DNA from: Sarcocystis neurona
Lineage: Eukaryota > Apicomplexa > Conoidasida > Eucoccidiorida > Sarcocystidae
DNA length: 64,000 nucleotides
Assembly: GCA_000727475.1 (NCBI GenBank)
Contig: KL647290.1
Coordinates: forward strand, 5,503,573 to 5,567,572
Reading direction: 5' to 3'
Under the pieces are notes generated by a model, which worked only from the letters and a program-made list of their open reading frames with translations, ran no database searches and was not told where the DNA came from. Shown here one piece after another: positions 50,401-62,814 of the stretch. Position 1 is the stretch's first letter; every line of letters starts with the position of its first letter. A program made the position numbers and the translations under genes.

Positions 50401-53400
50401 CCTATCTACATCTACATCTATCCGTATGTATTTACCTGTATCTATTTATTTGTATCTATTTATTTGTATCTATCTATACATATCTATCTATACCTATCTA
50501 CCTATATCTACCTCTCTTCCCCTTTCTCTCTCTCGCTATATATATATATATATATATGGGAAGAGAAATCCAGGTTTGAATAGCTTGGCTTCTTTTTGTT
50601 CCTGTATCTTTTCCCCATTGCGACCCACGTTTATTTCTGATTTGACGTCTTAATTTCTTCTTCTCCTTCTGCCTGTCTCTCTTCCGATATTTTCCTTCTC
50701 TTCCTCTTTTTCTTCCTTTTTATCTCGCTCACGCTTCGGGTCGGTCTACCATCTCTCCCCGTTTCCACGCACATACACATATACATACAAACACACATAC
50801 ATATATATACCTGTGCCTATATCTCTACACGTATATAACAGCAGAAAACAGACATGTATATATATACGTGTGGTTATATCTCTACACGTATATAGGAGTA
50901 GAAAACAGACATACATATATATATATATGAGTGTGCCTGTATGTCTTCACATATATAAGAGTAGAAGACAGACATATACATATACACATACGTGTGCCTA
51001 TATCTCTACACATGTACAAGAGGAGGAAGCAACGAAAGGAACATTTCTTTGAGGTATACCTACGAATTTAGTGAAGCCCTGCTCAGGTTGTATAGTTTGA
51101 TTAAGACGAAGAACTACCCAGTCGAAGAGACGTTCATATATCGCCTTGGCCAGAGAATCGCGATTTACTTGAGCAGCCGAGACTGCTACGGGACTCTGAA
51201 TTTCCTGGTTGCCTGCGCAGCAGAAGTAGATTGAGGCCGTACAGAAGGGAAAAAAGAAGGAAAGAAAAGTGGGAAGAAAGACGGGGAGAAAGGAGGACAA
51301 AAAGAAGGAAAAGAAGAAGGCAGCAAGAAAGAAGGAAAGGAACGCGAAGAAACTGTGCGAAGCGGCTTTTTGAAGACGTGCCTTCCGAGGAGAAGAGAGA
51401 CGGGCGCAGAGAGTGAGAGAAGGAGGAGACGGGGGGGAGCCGAAGGAGACGAGACACGAACAGTGAAAGGCAGCAGGAAAAGAGAAGAAAGCAGAGAGAG
51501 AAGAGAAGTAGACGAGGAGGCGGCACGCAGAGAGAACATGGGGGGAGAAAAAGAGAAAGGGAAGAGGGAGGGGACGAAAAAGGAGAGGAAGAGATGGGGA
51601 CGGGTGGAAGTCAACGGCCCGCGGAGACGCATGCGAAGAAGTGGTGAGACATCAGAAGCAGAGAAGGTAGTAGAGAAGAAGTACGCAAAAGCAGGGAGAG
51701 GCGTCCAGCAACAAAGCAGAGAGACCAAAGAAGAAGAATAACAAAAACAGGAAGGGGAAGAGATAGGAGGCCCCCCTCTTCTTTTTCTCTCCGTCTCGCT
51801 TTAACCTTTCAGAAGAATAACAAAAACAGGAAGAGATAGGAGGAGCACGGGAACAGGAAGAAGAAGAACCGGTGAAAGCAGGGCAGGAAGAAGAGAAAAA
51901 GGAGGAACAGCAAGAAAGGGAACACGACGAAAAACAAGAAGAAGATGAATAGGGAAAAGATGAACAAGGAAAAGAAGAAGGAGGAGAACATAAATAAGGG
52001 AGGAAAGGGACACAAGAAAACGAAGGCGGAGACGACGTGGTCGGGCGCGGGTCGCAGAAAGCAGAAGAACATAGAGACCCTACGTGACTAAGAATAAACG
52101 CATTTCGTATTAAAAGAGGAAGAAGAAGAAAGGAGAGAATGGAGAAGAGAAAGGAACTCCACAAGTGTGAATGAATAAAGCAAAAAGGGAGAATAAACAG
52201 GGAAAAAAGGAACTCCACAGTACAACAAGAAAGCAACGAAGAGATAAACTTCCGCTTCCAAAGATGGGAGAGTGCAATCAAAAGAGCAATACACACACAT
52301 ACGTATAGGCAGACTTCATACAAAACAATAAATATATATATATATTTACGTAATATATATATATAGGTAGATATATAGAGATGTATATGCGTAGATATAC
52401 GCTTTCCTCCCCTTTCTTCCGTCGCCCTCTTTTAGTCTCCTTTTCTTCTCCCCCTTTAACCTTTCAGCCTTCACGTACATACATCTGTACATACATACCT
52501 ATATACATATGTATATATATACACATTTGTATACATACGCACATATATATATATAAATGTACACCCGCATATATATACGTATATATATGTGAATACTTAG
52601 GTAAAGTTACACATAGAGTGTATGTGGACAAAATCATACTTAACACAGACAGAGGCACACAGAAGCATGGACACATACTTACACATATACATATATACAT
52701 ATATATATATGTACACAGACATATATAGCTGTAGAAAAAGGGAATAATAGAACCTGTAAGCTCCTTCGATAGATGCGATATACACTAACACATCAAAATA
52801 GAAGTAAAGCTGAATACGGAGACGCACGTCGTTGACAAGCACTTCCTTGTGTGGGCACACACGTATATACACAAATGGAGGGGGAACAGATTTATTTATT
52901 TATATGCATGCCTACGCTTGCGGGCAGCCTTCTATCTCTCTTTCTCTATGGATATATATACATATATATATACATATATATGTACACATTAACACACATA
53001 TATATGTATACGTGTCTTTACGTTTATAAATAAACACTGCAGAATGACGCCTACAGAGAGTACAAAAAAAGTGAAGTTTGCTTCCTACATCCGCAGAAAT
53101 ATTCACAAACACCGGCACGTACACATCAACAGGCCTCTCCTACGCATACACAGACATATTTATATATAAGGACACGTGTATATACATACATATATATATA
53201 GCCAGCGAAGACGTCACCACGCACGTAGAGACAGGCCTCTCCTAACTCCCCATGCATATATGTATATATACAGAGAGAGAGAGAGGGTATGGACAACCTG
53301 CAGGTATACCTGATCTACCTCCTTGTGTGTGATCTCGGGTATTCATTATTAGCCCATTTCAAAGTTACCTTGTTAATCTACAGGTATTCATCGACAAACA

Positions 53401-55665
53401 CATACATATACAGACGTACGCATACATATATATATATGTAGGAGTAGAACTGCGGACACACATACACAAATATTCGAACATGTGTATACATATGTTCACC
53501 CATAGACACAGAGAAGCGCAGACACAGACACATATTGATACATATACATATATATATATTCTAATACACAAAGACACAGAAAAGCGCTGATGTATTCGTT
53601 CATATATATATATTACTTCCCCTCGAGGGTATGTACATATATACGCCTGTACTGTATACACAGACAGAGATAAGTGCTGATTTATTCATACATATATATA
53701 TATATGTACGTATTACGTCTCTTCATGGGTACGTATATATACATATATATATATGAAACCGTGCACTATTCCGTGGGCACGTATGTAGAGAAGAGGAACT
53801 GCGTCTGCAATTTCGTCTGTTCAAAGTTGTAAATATGCACAGAATGATAAGGAGAAGACAGCAGACGACAAATATTCTCGTAGTGGGACTGCATCCGCAC
53901 TTTGTGTGTTTCTACAGTGCTGCCGTCCAGGACGAAATAAAAGACATACAACACTCTCTTCCTTTCCTTCCCCGTCCTTCTCTCGTTCGATCCCAATATC
54001 TGCCCCTCCTCACATATATACAGATATATATTTGCTTCTCCACACTATCTGCTCTCCACATATATATACTTACACGTGTGCACGTGTCTTTGTACATATG
54101 TACATATACATACCTATATATGTGTACAGGAGAGGGACAGAAAGAGAAAAAGAGAGGACGGGAGATAAAGAGAAAAATAGGGAAGCAAATCAAATATGTA
54201 TGTAAACCGAGAAAGAAAGACACAGAGGCACAGAGAAGACGACGGAGGGAGGGGGACTGAGTTACAGAAAGAAGACAACTTCCGTGCGATGAAAAAAATC
54301 GCGCGTCTCTTAGTCTCTGTGTATGTGCTTGTGCGGGCTAGCACACCAACACAAACATATATATATATATATATATATTCATTGACACACACACACACAG
54401 AGAGACGTTGTGAATTCCTCGATGAGTGAGCAGGGGGCCGCAGGTTTTTCCCGGTCGTTTTGTTGCAGACAAATAGAGCGACTTTGTTCGTGGGGCCCAC
54501 CTATGACTTTGACAGAAAAGAGGAATTCTCGCTCTGTTGCGGCGGGGTCGAGGAACAGCAGCTGGCAGCACTGCGCCAGCGTCTTCTTCTTCTCTGGCGA
54601 TAGGTGTGCAGCGTCGGGAACACCTGCTGCTTCTTTCTTCTCGATTTCCACGTTGCCCAGCAGCAGAATTCCTGGTGAGTCACGTCCCGTCCCGGCCCCC
54701 ACCCCACCCCCCCGAAAGCAACAAAAATTTTTCATTTTCAGTGACGCGGTCGTACTCTCTCTATCTACATGTACCCACTTATATACATACATACGACATT
54801 CACGCAAATATATCTTCCTCTACATTCATATATATACATCTGTCTACCCATCTGTATACTCTTCACTACTACGTTCTAACGATACATATATATATGTGTA
54901 GAAGCAGATATACATACTGATATATAACAAATACATGCATACACACATATACCTATCTATCTATAGATATATATCACTTCCTCCATTAATGTATAGATTC
55001 GACGTATATGCACAACCTTGGAAATATATGCATATATATGACTCAGTACGTGCATATGTATATACATATGTACACATACTTGATCAAGCATATGGGCAGG
55101 GCGTATCTGTCTCGGCGTTTCTATTGGTTGCTGCTGAGTATATCTGGAGATTGACGGAAGTAGAGGTGGAAAGGAACGAAGAGCCGGTCACGAGGAAAAG
55201 ATGCGATTTGTTCGAGGAAGAAAAGTCGATGAAAAACTCCCTCTCAATTTCTCCCCACAAATTCAGCAAAACCCCCTGCATGCGTGTGTGCGTCTGGGCG
55301 AGGCAGGAGACACAGCGCGAAGCGAGACCGGAGGAGAAAAATAGCTGCAGGTGGATAATCCGCTGCTGCCCCCCCCCACGTCCCTTCCCTTCCCCACCAA
55401 AGACACACCCCACGGGAAAAGAAGAAAGAAGCAGCAAAAGAAAGAGAGCAGCAAGTCATTTGGTCGAAAGACGACTTGCAGAAAACCCGTGCCTATCTGC
55501 TGCTCTCATATAGAGATACATAAATATCGATGAGAGGGACGGCTCCTGCGGCCGTCTCTCCCCTCCAACGACTGCAAGCATATATATTTGTAGATACTTA
55601 CACATACGTATATACAGAGACACAAGCACAAGACGGGCACAAACATCAAATATAGAGACACAGAA

Positions 55666-55697
<32 letters not shown>

Positions 55698-56379
55698 ATG
55701 CACTATGTATGCACATGAATAGAGCTATGTATGTGTTATGGGTGAAGAAGGTAGAGAGCGAGGTACGTCCATAGACGGGGAAGCGGAGTTGGATACGGCA
55801 ATTCTCTCTGTAGCGTGTACGTATGTATGTGTGTATAGATTAAATATACGTGTGTGTATGTGGTCATACATATATGCGTATACGAGTACACATATATGTA
55901 TTTATATATGTATATACATGTAGGTGGATAGCTGTGAGTGAATATGCGTCTAGAAGAGAGACAGAAGACACGGAAAGAGAGGAGAAAAAAGAAAGTGAAG
56001 TTCTTCCGTCGCTTCTGGTCTCTTCTAAGCGCAGCAGCTTCCTCGACGCAACCGCACGTCAGCTGCACGTAATCACACATGTATGATATATGTATATAGA
56101 GAGAGGGGTACGTGAAGCACAAGTATTCGTGTTACGTATCGGATTTATGTATAGATTACACATACGTGTGTAAATAAGTTTTTCTTTTCAGTCAAAGAGA
56201 GGGAAGGGTTTCTACGGGGACATGTGTAAAACTCACGAAGACTACACCGACTCTCCCTTGTATATGTATGCTTTTAATATATATATATACAGCAGACTCA
56301 TATGTATACATATTCCACTACTACTACCACATACATACATACATATATTGACGTATCTGTACATACACATATATACATA

Positions 56380-56413
<34 letters not shown>

Positions 56414-58614
56414 TTCTACCCACATACATATATATATGCATATAGGCATGTAGATATCTGCACCTATGAACTTCCACCCACATATATATATATGTACTTT
56501 TTGATAGACAGATATAGAAAATTGATGTTTGAATGAGGAAAAGAGAAAGGAGGAACTTTTGACATCTCTTGATTTTTGATATGGTGAGAAAAGAAGTGAC
56601 ACTTGTATATGTTTACTTCGCTCACAAACGCAGGCATTCATGCGTCTGTATCACCACCTCCGCAGGTGGACATTTTTTTTGCGAACCAACTTCACTTCTA
56701 CCGATGTCGCCGTGGACCGACTCAGCCATGTGTGTCGGCAGACAGACAAAGATACATATATATATATGTATACATATATACATGATGTACAGAGACAGAA
56801 TCTTCAGTACATCTCTATACATATATATATGTATATATAGGAAGAGAGAATTCCCAGTATATATATATACATATGTAAACAGGTGCCACACCCGACTCAG
56901 CCACATATATCGAAAGAAAGAGATATATAGATATATATCAAAAGAGAATCTTCGAGAGCTGTGTGTGTATATTAGACAGAGAGAGAAAATCGCCAAAAGA
57001 TATATATATATATACACATATAGATAGAGAGAGAGAGAATCCCTAGTATATGCATATATAGGTAAACATGTGCCACGGTTGATAGATGTACACACACACT
57101 GGAACTACGCAACATACAGGTGCTTGAAGAGATATATATATATAAATATGTAAAGATATATGTTAAGATACATCTACATATATAAGCAAGTGCAGTGGTC
57201 TACACATATCTATATACACAGATTTGAATATAGAAGTAACTGCGCTTAACTGAGCGCGGATTCAAATATATCTCCACGTCCAGGTAGATGAACGTATATC
57301 CATATGTGTACATATCTATCTATCTACCTATCTATCTACCATCTATCAACATATATATATACATGGCAAGATTGAGCGTGGACTATCGAATGAAACAATG
57401 TGCTCCAACGCTAGTCTAAATCTCTAACATACCCTTGACCTGACACTGACACATATATATATATATATATGTAGGCACGTGTAGAAGTTTAGGTAAAGAT
57501 GCGAATATGGAATTTCGCCTTTTCTCACCAGCTGTGAACATGAATACACAAATGTGTGGATATCTACCTGAGAGAAGGGACCAAATGGTGCTGATTTCCT
57601 CCGGTTGGAATTTCATCAGTTCAAGCGTCCGTTCAACGACGTGGAAGTCGGCCGCGTCGTCAGTGTCTGTTCGAATAGTTCCGCACACATGCGCCCCTCT
57701 CCACTTTTTCGTGAAAATGGTTCAAGACGTCAGCAAGAAGAATCGATGAGACACGGACATGAAAAGGCGCCTCGAATCTACGCAGAGAGACAGGGAGACA
57801 GCGCGAGACACAGAAAGAGAGAGTGACTGGAAAAGAAGGGAAGTCGTAGGTTCCCCTATACGAGTACACAAACACAGGGGCATTGTCTCTATACGTGAGT
57901 AGTCGAATAAAAAGTAAAGGGGCCTACACACATATATACACACATATAGAGACACCTACACAGGCACACAGACTTGTACAGAGAGAGATAGGGAGAGCGA
58001 CAAAAGAGACATACACAGATATACAGAAACACATACACATAAACTTGCGGAGAGACAGAGACAAAAGAACCATAGAGAACAGATAAATATATGTGGAAAT
58101 TCATATTCTTCTGTAGGAAAAGTTCTTTTCCCTTTACAAGCGCGGAAAAGTGCACGCATGCATATATATATGTATGCACAAGTGGACAGAAGGGGACAGA
58201 CAGAGAGAGACAAGAAAAAGAAAGAAAGGGAAACTTTGAAGGAGGAAAAATATGAATAAACTCAACCATTCTGTGCCACAAAATGTTCACATATCTCTAT
58301 TCTCGTGCATGCCCCGGATTCCCCGGGAAGGACTGACTCGTAGATTCATACGTATTACCGCATGAAGAAATCCACGTACGTACGTAAACTTCTAACTCCC
58401 CCATGCACATATATATATATATATATTTATATTAGGTCTACATATGCAGAAAGTCCACTTCTCTTTGATATATACACATAATCTTGCCATACCTATATAT
58501 ATATATATATATGTACGTGTACAATAGCACTATATATATGGCAAGCCTACTTATATATATACATATATAGAATCACATACATATGGGCTGCATACATATA
58601 TATTCACTAGGTCT

Positions 58615-58646
<32 letters not shown>

Positions 58647-61600
58647 NNNNNNNNNNNNNNNNNNNNNNNNNNNNNNNNNNNNNNNNNNNNNNNNNNNNNN
58701 NNNNNNNNNNNNNNNNNNNNNNNNNNNNNNNNNNNNNNNNNNNNNNNNNNNNNNNNNNNNNNNNNNNNNNNNNNNNNNNNNNNNNNNNNNNNNNNNNNNN
58801 NNNNNNNNNNNNNNNNNNNNNNNNNNNNNNNNNNNNNNNNNNNNNNNNNNNNNNNNNNNNNNNNNNNNNNNNNNNNNNNNNNNNNNNNNNNNNNNNNNNN
58901 NNNNNNNNNNNNNNNNNNNNNNNNNNNNNNNNNNNNNNNNNNNNNNNNNNNNNNNNNNNNNNNNNNNNNNNNNNNNNNNNNNNNNNNNNNNNNNNNNNNN
59001 NNNNNNNNNNNNNNNNNNNNNNNNNNNNNNNNNNNNNNNNNNNNNNNNNNNNNNNNNNNNNNNNNNNNNNNNNNNNNNNNNNNNNNNNNNNNNNNNNNNN
59101 NNNNNNNNNNNNNNNNNNNNNNNNNNNNNNNNNNNNNNNNNNNNNNNNNNNNNNNNNNCCTCCTCTCTCTCTCTCTCTACTATATATATATATATATATA
59201 TATACCTACACAAAGAGTAGGGCCATACATATATATACACACACATATAGTAGGTGTGTTTATATGTATATGTATATATGTGTATGAGTCTATACTGAGT
59301 AGTACAGTCATATATATATGTATAGATACAGATAATATTTATAGTAGCACACCCTCTCTTTCTTTGTAGAGTAGGACCATATGTAGCAGGTAGGTTTATA
59401 TGTATACAGATAGAACATATATATATGGACTTCTTCTATGTATAGAACGACCGTCTATACAGTACACGAACATGTATACATACGCACAGAAAAGATACAT
59501 ATACACATAATGAATTAAGTAGAATCCTCTCTCTATCTATAGTAGGTCCACATATATACATATACATGTATATATCATATATATATAGTGCTTTGATATA
59601 TATTTAGCAGGTGTGTTTGATGAGGTTTTTTTTTCCTTTCGATAAATATGAACTACACCTCCTTATGAAATATTCACAGAAGTTCCAATACATCTCTATC
59701 GCTCTCTGCGCCTATAATAAATTGTTGACGATTCCTTGCACTCTGCATATAGTCGTAGATTACGGTGCTTCACTTGTCTTAATATTGAACAACACATATC
59801 TACTAAAAGAAACAGACGTAGGAAAGAAAATAGTCGGGAATACATGCACAGACCGTCCAGGAGGTCATACCTACGAAAACGGAGATTCCTGCAGACAGCA
59901 CCCCTTCTGCCACCACCCAACATAAATCAATCTTCCATGCCGCACAAACATTTAAACGTACATAGAAATACGACAATACATATATATATACCTATACATA
60001 CAAGCATATATATATATACACGCGCTGGTACAAATACACATATATTTATATATATATATGTGCGTATGCGAGAGAATGTATATATATATATATATGTATA
60101 CTTGAACGAATGTGTTAAGCACTAATATGTATGTGTATATGTATATATACATGTATATATATATATGTACACATGGACATAGACATACAGAGAGAGAGCG
60201 AGAGATAGAAAAGTAAGATTCCGCTGAGAGCACGCGTGGGGATATACATCTGTTAATCGAACTGCGGAGTTGTGTACATGTTCTAGCACAACTTTTTTTC
60301 TACAGAAACGTGGCTAAATCTGCAAATACATATATCCAAGCCCGCAGAGACGGACACATGTATCTTATACACGCACACCATATATAGAAGTATATATTGT
60401 AAAGAGACAGAGAAAGAGACACACATAAATATCCTTGTGTACTCACACATATGTGAGCCACATACGCCTACATATATACATATATATGTATATATGACGA
60501 CTCGAAGAAGCGTTCATATATATATATATATATATGCACGTACACGTATATAAGCGTATCTTTGGGGCGACTCAGAGACACCCACACACACACAGCCGCA
60601 CTCATATAGCTACGTCTTCGCCTACGGAAGTATATGTATGTATACACCACGTCTATATATATATATATACATATAGGTGCAGACGTTAACGGTTGAGACC
60701 TCGACCAGGAGGGCAGAGAGGAATGGCACACGGCGGCAGAGACGTCCCCGCAGCAGCAGAGCAGCGGAAGGCGCAGCAACAGCGGAGGGGCAGCCGCAGA
60801 GACAGCGACGGTATCCACCGCGCTGCGAGGGAGTTGCAGCAAATGAAAATTTGACACGAGCAACAGCAGCAGGAAGTCAGACTCATATTTTTCCTTGAGG
60901 CAGCAGGAGCCGGAAGGGCAGCTGCAGGGGCAGCAGCACAAGCAGCAGCAAGAGAGCCGGGAAACGCAGCCTCCGCGAGGTGGGCGAAGCAGCAGCAGGA
61001 AAAAGAGCGGCAGAAGCAGAAACCACGGTGAAAGCGGCGGCAGCAGCAAGAAGAACAGCAGCAGCAGGGAGAGCACCAGCAGCAGCATAAGCAGCCGCAG
61101 CAGGTACGCGGAAAGAGCAGCAACAGCAGCATTCGTTCCCGGCCCCCACGCAGCAAAGGAAGGCGGCGCACAGGGAAGCAGACAGAGGAGAAGAAGAGCA
61201 AGAAGGGAAAGGAGAAATTGGCGAGGAAGAAGGAGGAGAAACTGACAAGAAAATAGATGAAGAAGAAGAGAATGACAACCTGACGAAGCAGGAGGAGAAA
61301 CGAAGAAGACGACGACTTGGCGAAGAAGAAACAAAGGACGAAAAGACGACAGCGGATGCATAAGACGTAGGAGACGCCAACTCGACGACAAAGAAGAAAT
61401 GGACACTTGTCGAAGGAGAGAGCGTGAAGAGAAGAAGAGAAATAGTGAGAGGAGGGCCAGTAGGACTTACTGGGACAGTTATAGCAGCCACCCGTTTGCA
61501 GATAAGAATACTCTTCCGGTGCAAGGAGATGAAGAGATGCTTTAAGAGAAGATTTAATTCCGCGCAGAAGCTGGTAGAATATATGGTAGGAGCGTTCTTC

Positions 61601-61750
61601 CTTGCCCTGGTGAGTCACGCGGACTTTCTCGAGAAGGAAATTTTTGATAAAGCCATGGCGGATGCCTCCACCTTCGTTGACCTGCAGCTGCATGAATCTG
61701 CCGAAACGGCTGGAGTTATTATTGCGCGTCGTCTTGGCATTCCCGAAGGC
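36796..61750 (-). CDS. Class XIV (apicomplexan) myosin heavy chain, 5'-truncated
   Basis: Eleven exons in transcript order: 61750-61471, 57666-57568, 54671-54501, 51212-51060, 48918-48803, 47781-47632, 45006-44827, 40749-40534, 39334-39204, 38331-38274 and 37011-36796 (stop TGA). They total 1770 bases, 589 residues plus stop, and every splice phase matches. Motor landmarks in order: switch [64 protein letters not shown], switch [46 protein letters not shown], converter [19 protein letters not shown], and a short neck ending [16 protein letters not shown]. This short neck without a long tail fits class XIVa motors (MyoA/MyoD type), which drive gliding, invasion or related traffic; the paralogue is not assigned. 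The P-loop (GESGAGKT) and N-terminus were not found before 64000. The visible part already spans 25 kb, with introns up to 4.1 kb, one containing the N gap. Confidence 0.95.
40505..40522. repeat. 18-base perfect palindrome next to a myosin donor site
   Basis: TGGGTGTACGTACACCCA lies within the intron, 11 bases downstream (transcript sense) of the exon ending at 40534. Its core matches the palindromes clustered at 14.2-14.9 kb in the CDC50 intron. Confidence 0.8.
40755..42130 (-). repeat. 1.4-kb polypurine/polypyrimidine tract in myosin intron
   Basis: The plus strand is GA-rich from just past the acceptor at 40749 up to about 42130. This gives a 1.4-kb C/U-rich tract upstream of that 3' splice site in the transcript. 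The 489-codon minus-strand frame here is compositional except for the conserved exon at its end. Confidence 0.85.
42197..42218. repeat. Short perfect inverted repeat (hairpin)
   Basis: ATTGGCGTCT and AGACGCCAAT are separated by two bases, and a further GACGCCAA copy follows immediately. It lies at the boundary between the polypurine tract and the TA-rich part of the intron. Confidence 0.75.
43205..43395 (+). repeat. Two-copy ~105-bp tandem duplication
   Basis: Both copies carry an ATATGAA(C/T)AAAAC(A/G)TG(C/T)CCTATCAC block and a GTTGC(C/G)ACC block. They are separated by a TA run of variable length, within the myosin intron 40750-44826. Confidence 0.8.
44034..44215 (+). repeat. 13-bp degenerate minisatellite, about 14 copies
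   Basis: Units of the form AGATGGATAAATA, AGATGTATAGATA and GGATGTACAGATA follow one another with a period of 13 and few indels. The array lies about 220 bases from the exon-fragment array in the same intron. Confidence 0.85.
44439..44865 (-). repeat. Four-copy array of a myosin exon 3' end plus splice donor
   Basis: The 3' end of the exon 45006-44827 (encoding [13 protein letters not shown], then GTAAAT) recurs three more times downstream in the intron. Exon-like blocks end at 44708, 44579 and 44439, spaced 119-140 bases. The block at 44708 reads [13 protein letters not shown] before GTAGCT. The 44579 block reads [13 protein letters not shown] but has lost its GT. The 44439 block reads [12 protein letters not shown], a stop, then GTAAGA. 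The intervening DNA also matches (ACACAC(A)CTT...GATATTGATTTATAAATATAG-like). This is a real duplication of exon end plus intron start. Confidence 0.9.
45255..45935. repeat. CAG run followed by strand switch of purine bias
   Basis: A short CAG/CAA cluster (45265-45320) is followed by a pyrimidine-rich plus strand (about 45320-45540) and then a purine-rich one (about 45550-45930). The sequence thus forms a mirror-like switch of purine bias within one myosin intron. Confidence 0.7.
49740..50560 (+). repeat. Degenerate (TATC)n tract, ~0.8 kb
   Basis: TATCTATCTA-type tetranucleotide sequence with TATCTACCTA, TATCTGTA and similar variants continues almost unbroken, ending in a (TA)n run at about 50540. 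Open frames over it (YLYLYL and IYLYLS peptides) are artefacts. Confidence 0.9.
50808..51020 (-). repeat. ~65-bp tandem repeat, 3-4 copies, beside a myosin donor site
   Basis: Units contain (G/C)TGTG(C/G)CTATATCTCTACACGTATATA and AGTAGAAAACAGACAT with a variable TA run between. The last partial unit ends about 40 bases from the exon end at 51060. The array thus occupies the first part of the intron after that exon in transcript sense. Confidence 0.85.
51235..52300 (-). repeat. 1.1-kb polypurine/polypyrimidine tract in myosin intron
   Basis: The GA-rich plus strand begins about 25 bases past the acceptor at 51212 and continues to about 52300, broken by a short pyrimidine patch at 51775-51810. 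Around that patch, AAGAATAACAAAAACAGGAAG occurs twice (about 51732 and 51813), a local duplication. Confidence 0.85.
53495..53760 (+). repeat. ~110-bp repeat, two to three degenerate copies
   Basis: ACAGA(A/G)A(A/G)(G/A)AAG(C/T)GC(T/A)GA blocks are followed by TATTC(G/A)T(T/A)CATATATA, a TATTAC(G/T)TC block and GGGTA(T/C)GTA. Copies start near 53506, 53571 and 53665. All are within a myosin intron. Confidence 0.7.
58647..59158. other. Assembly gap (512 N)
   Basis: The run of N is flanked by a 30-base (TA)n tract on the left and CT and TA runs on the right. It falls inside the myosin intron 57667-61470. True length and content are unknown. Any open frame across it is meaningless. Confidence 0.99.
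60715..61135. repeat. CAG/GCA-rich low-complexity segment in myosin intron
   Basis: GCAGCAGCAG, CAGCAGGAAG and GGCAGCAGC runs dominate the plus strand, reading as CTG/GCT in the transcript. The same composition appears in the CDC50 intron at about 16.8-17.4 kb and at 18.3-19 kb. Confidence 0.8.
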
Positions 61751-61759
61751 CTGAGACCA

Positions 61760-62560
61760 GGAAAATCGACCAGGAAGAGACAGGAGAGAGACGAGACAAA
61801 GAGCGCAGGAGACAGATGCAGCGAAAGAGAGACAGCAAGAGATGCAGTCGCCGGGCGCGCTGCAGCAAAAGGGCGAGACAGGGGGGAGACACGGAGAGAG
61901 ACACGGGCAGAGAGACACATGAGGAAAACAGAAAAAGAAAGGAAAAGAGACAGACAGAGAGCAACGGACGGCGTGGAGAAATAGAGATACTACGAGACAG
62001 CAAGACGAACAGAACACCAGAATAAGAGAGAAAGAAGAAGCGAAAGGGAAGTCGCCCAGACAAATGGAGAGTACGAGGAAAGACGAGAAAGATACATACG
62101 CAAGAAGTCCCCTTTCTGGAAGGACACGCTCGCGACGCAGAGACGGACAGAGACGGAGACGGAGACGAACAGCAGCGGAGACAGCAGCGGAGACACACCG
62201 AGCGAGAGCGACAGAGAGAAGTAGACGTGCTTTTTGCCAGCAGCATGGAGACAGCGGACACTACGGACCACTCCTAGGACTAGGCAGCTGAGAAGGAACG
62301 AAGAAATGCAAAAAGGGAGCCAAAAATTATCGCGGATGGCGTTATCACAGAGACGGGGAGACACGGAGACAGGGAGACACGGAGACAGCAAGAGGGAGGA
62401 CAAGAAAGGGTAGTTGTTCCGTGTGTGTGTATGTGCGCGGACACGTACAGAGTCACAGACCCACCGAGACAAAAAGAAAGGAAGGGAGAAGAAAAACTGA
62501 AAGAAAGTGGACGGGGAATAGAGAGACACGAAGAGACAGGAAGGAAAAAAATTACATATA
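61760..62560 (-). repeat. Polypurine tract upstream of the switch I exon
   Basis: The GA-rich plus strand starts directly after the acceptor at 61750 and continues with GAGACAG-type repeats to about 62560. Another GA-rich stretch lies on the other side of the exon, at about 61180-61440. A 443-codon minus-strand frame runs through both, but only 61471-61750 is conserved. Confidence 0.8.
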
Positions 62561-62814
62561 AGTTGGGGACTTCGTCCGGGAATAAGAAATACGTACAAGT
62601 TGGACTTCGTCCGGGGATAAGTGCAGCGCGAGACAGACAGGAAGAGAAAGAGAAAGACACCTGCACGCCTATACATATATACGTTCATTTACATATACAT
62701 GTATGTGTGTAAATGTATGTCTCTCCTTGCCCTGATAGAGAAACGTGTATACGTCTGCGTGTGTCTATAGAGAGAGGAGGAGACATTAGAACAGAGGAAG
62801 GGAAGAGAAGAAGA

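Noticed and set aside
49697..50583. Overlapping Tyr/Ile/Leu-rich frames suggesting membrane proteins
   Set aside because: Translation of TATC and TA simple repeats; similar frames appear wherever such repeats occur.
53766..53996. Possible extra myosin exon (peptide with [19 protein letters not shown])
   Set aside because: The exons ending at 54501 and starting at 51212 already join in phase and give a continuous family-like sequence (KVIG then GNQEIQ). No myosin match was seen here.
55084..55437. Minus-strand frame with plausible mixed composition
   Set aside because: No myosin similarity, and not needed by phase between exons 57568 and 54671.
58583..59287. Open frames of more than 200 codons on both strands
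   Set aside because: They consist of the N run and its TA-rich flanks.
60686..62017. 443-codon minus-strand open frame
   Set aside because: Read-through of GA- and CAG-rich DNA on both sides of the real exon 61471-61750.
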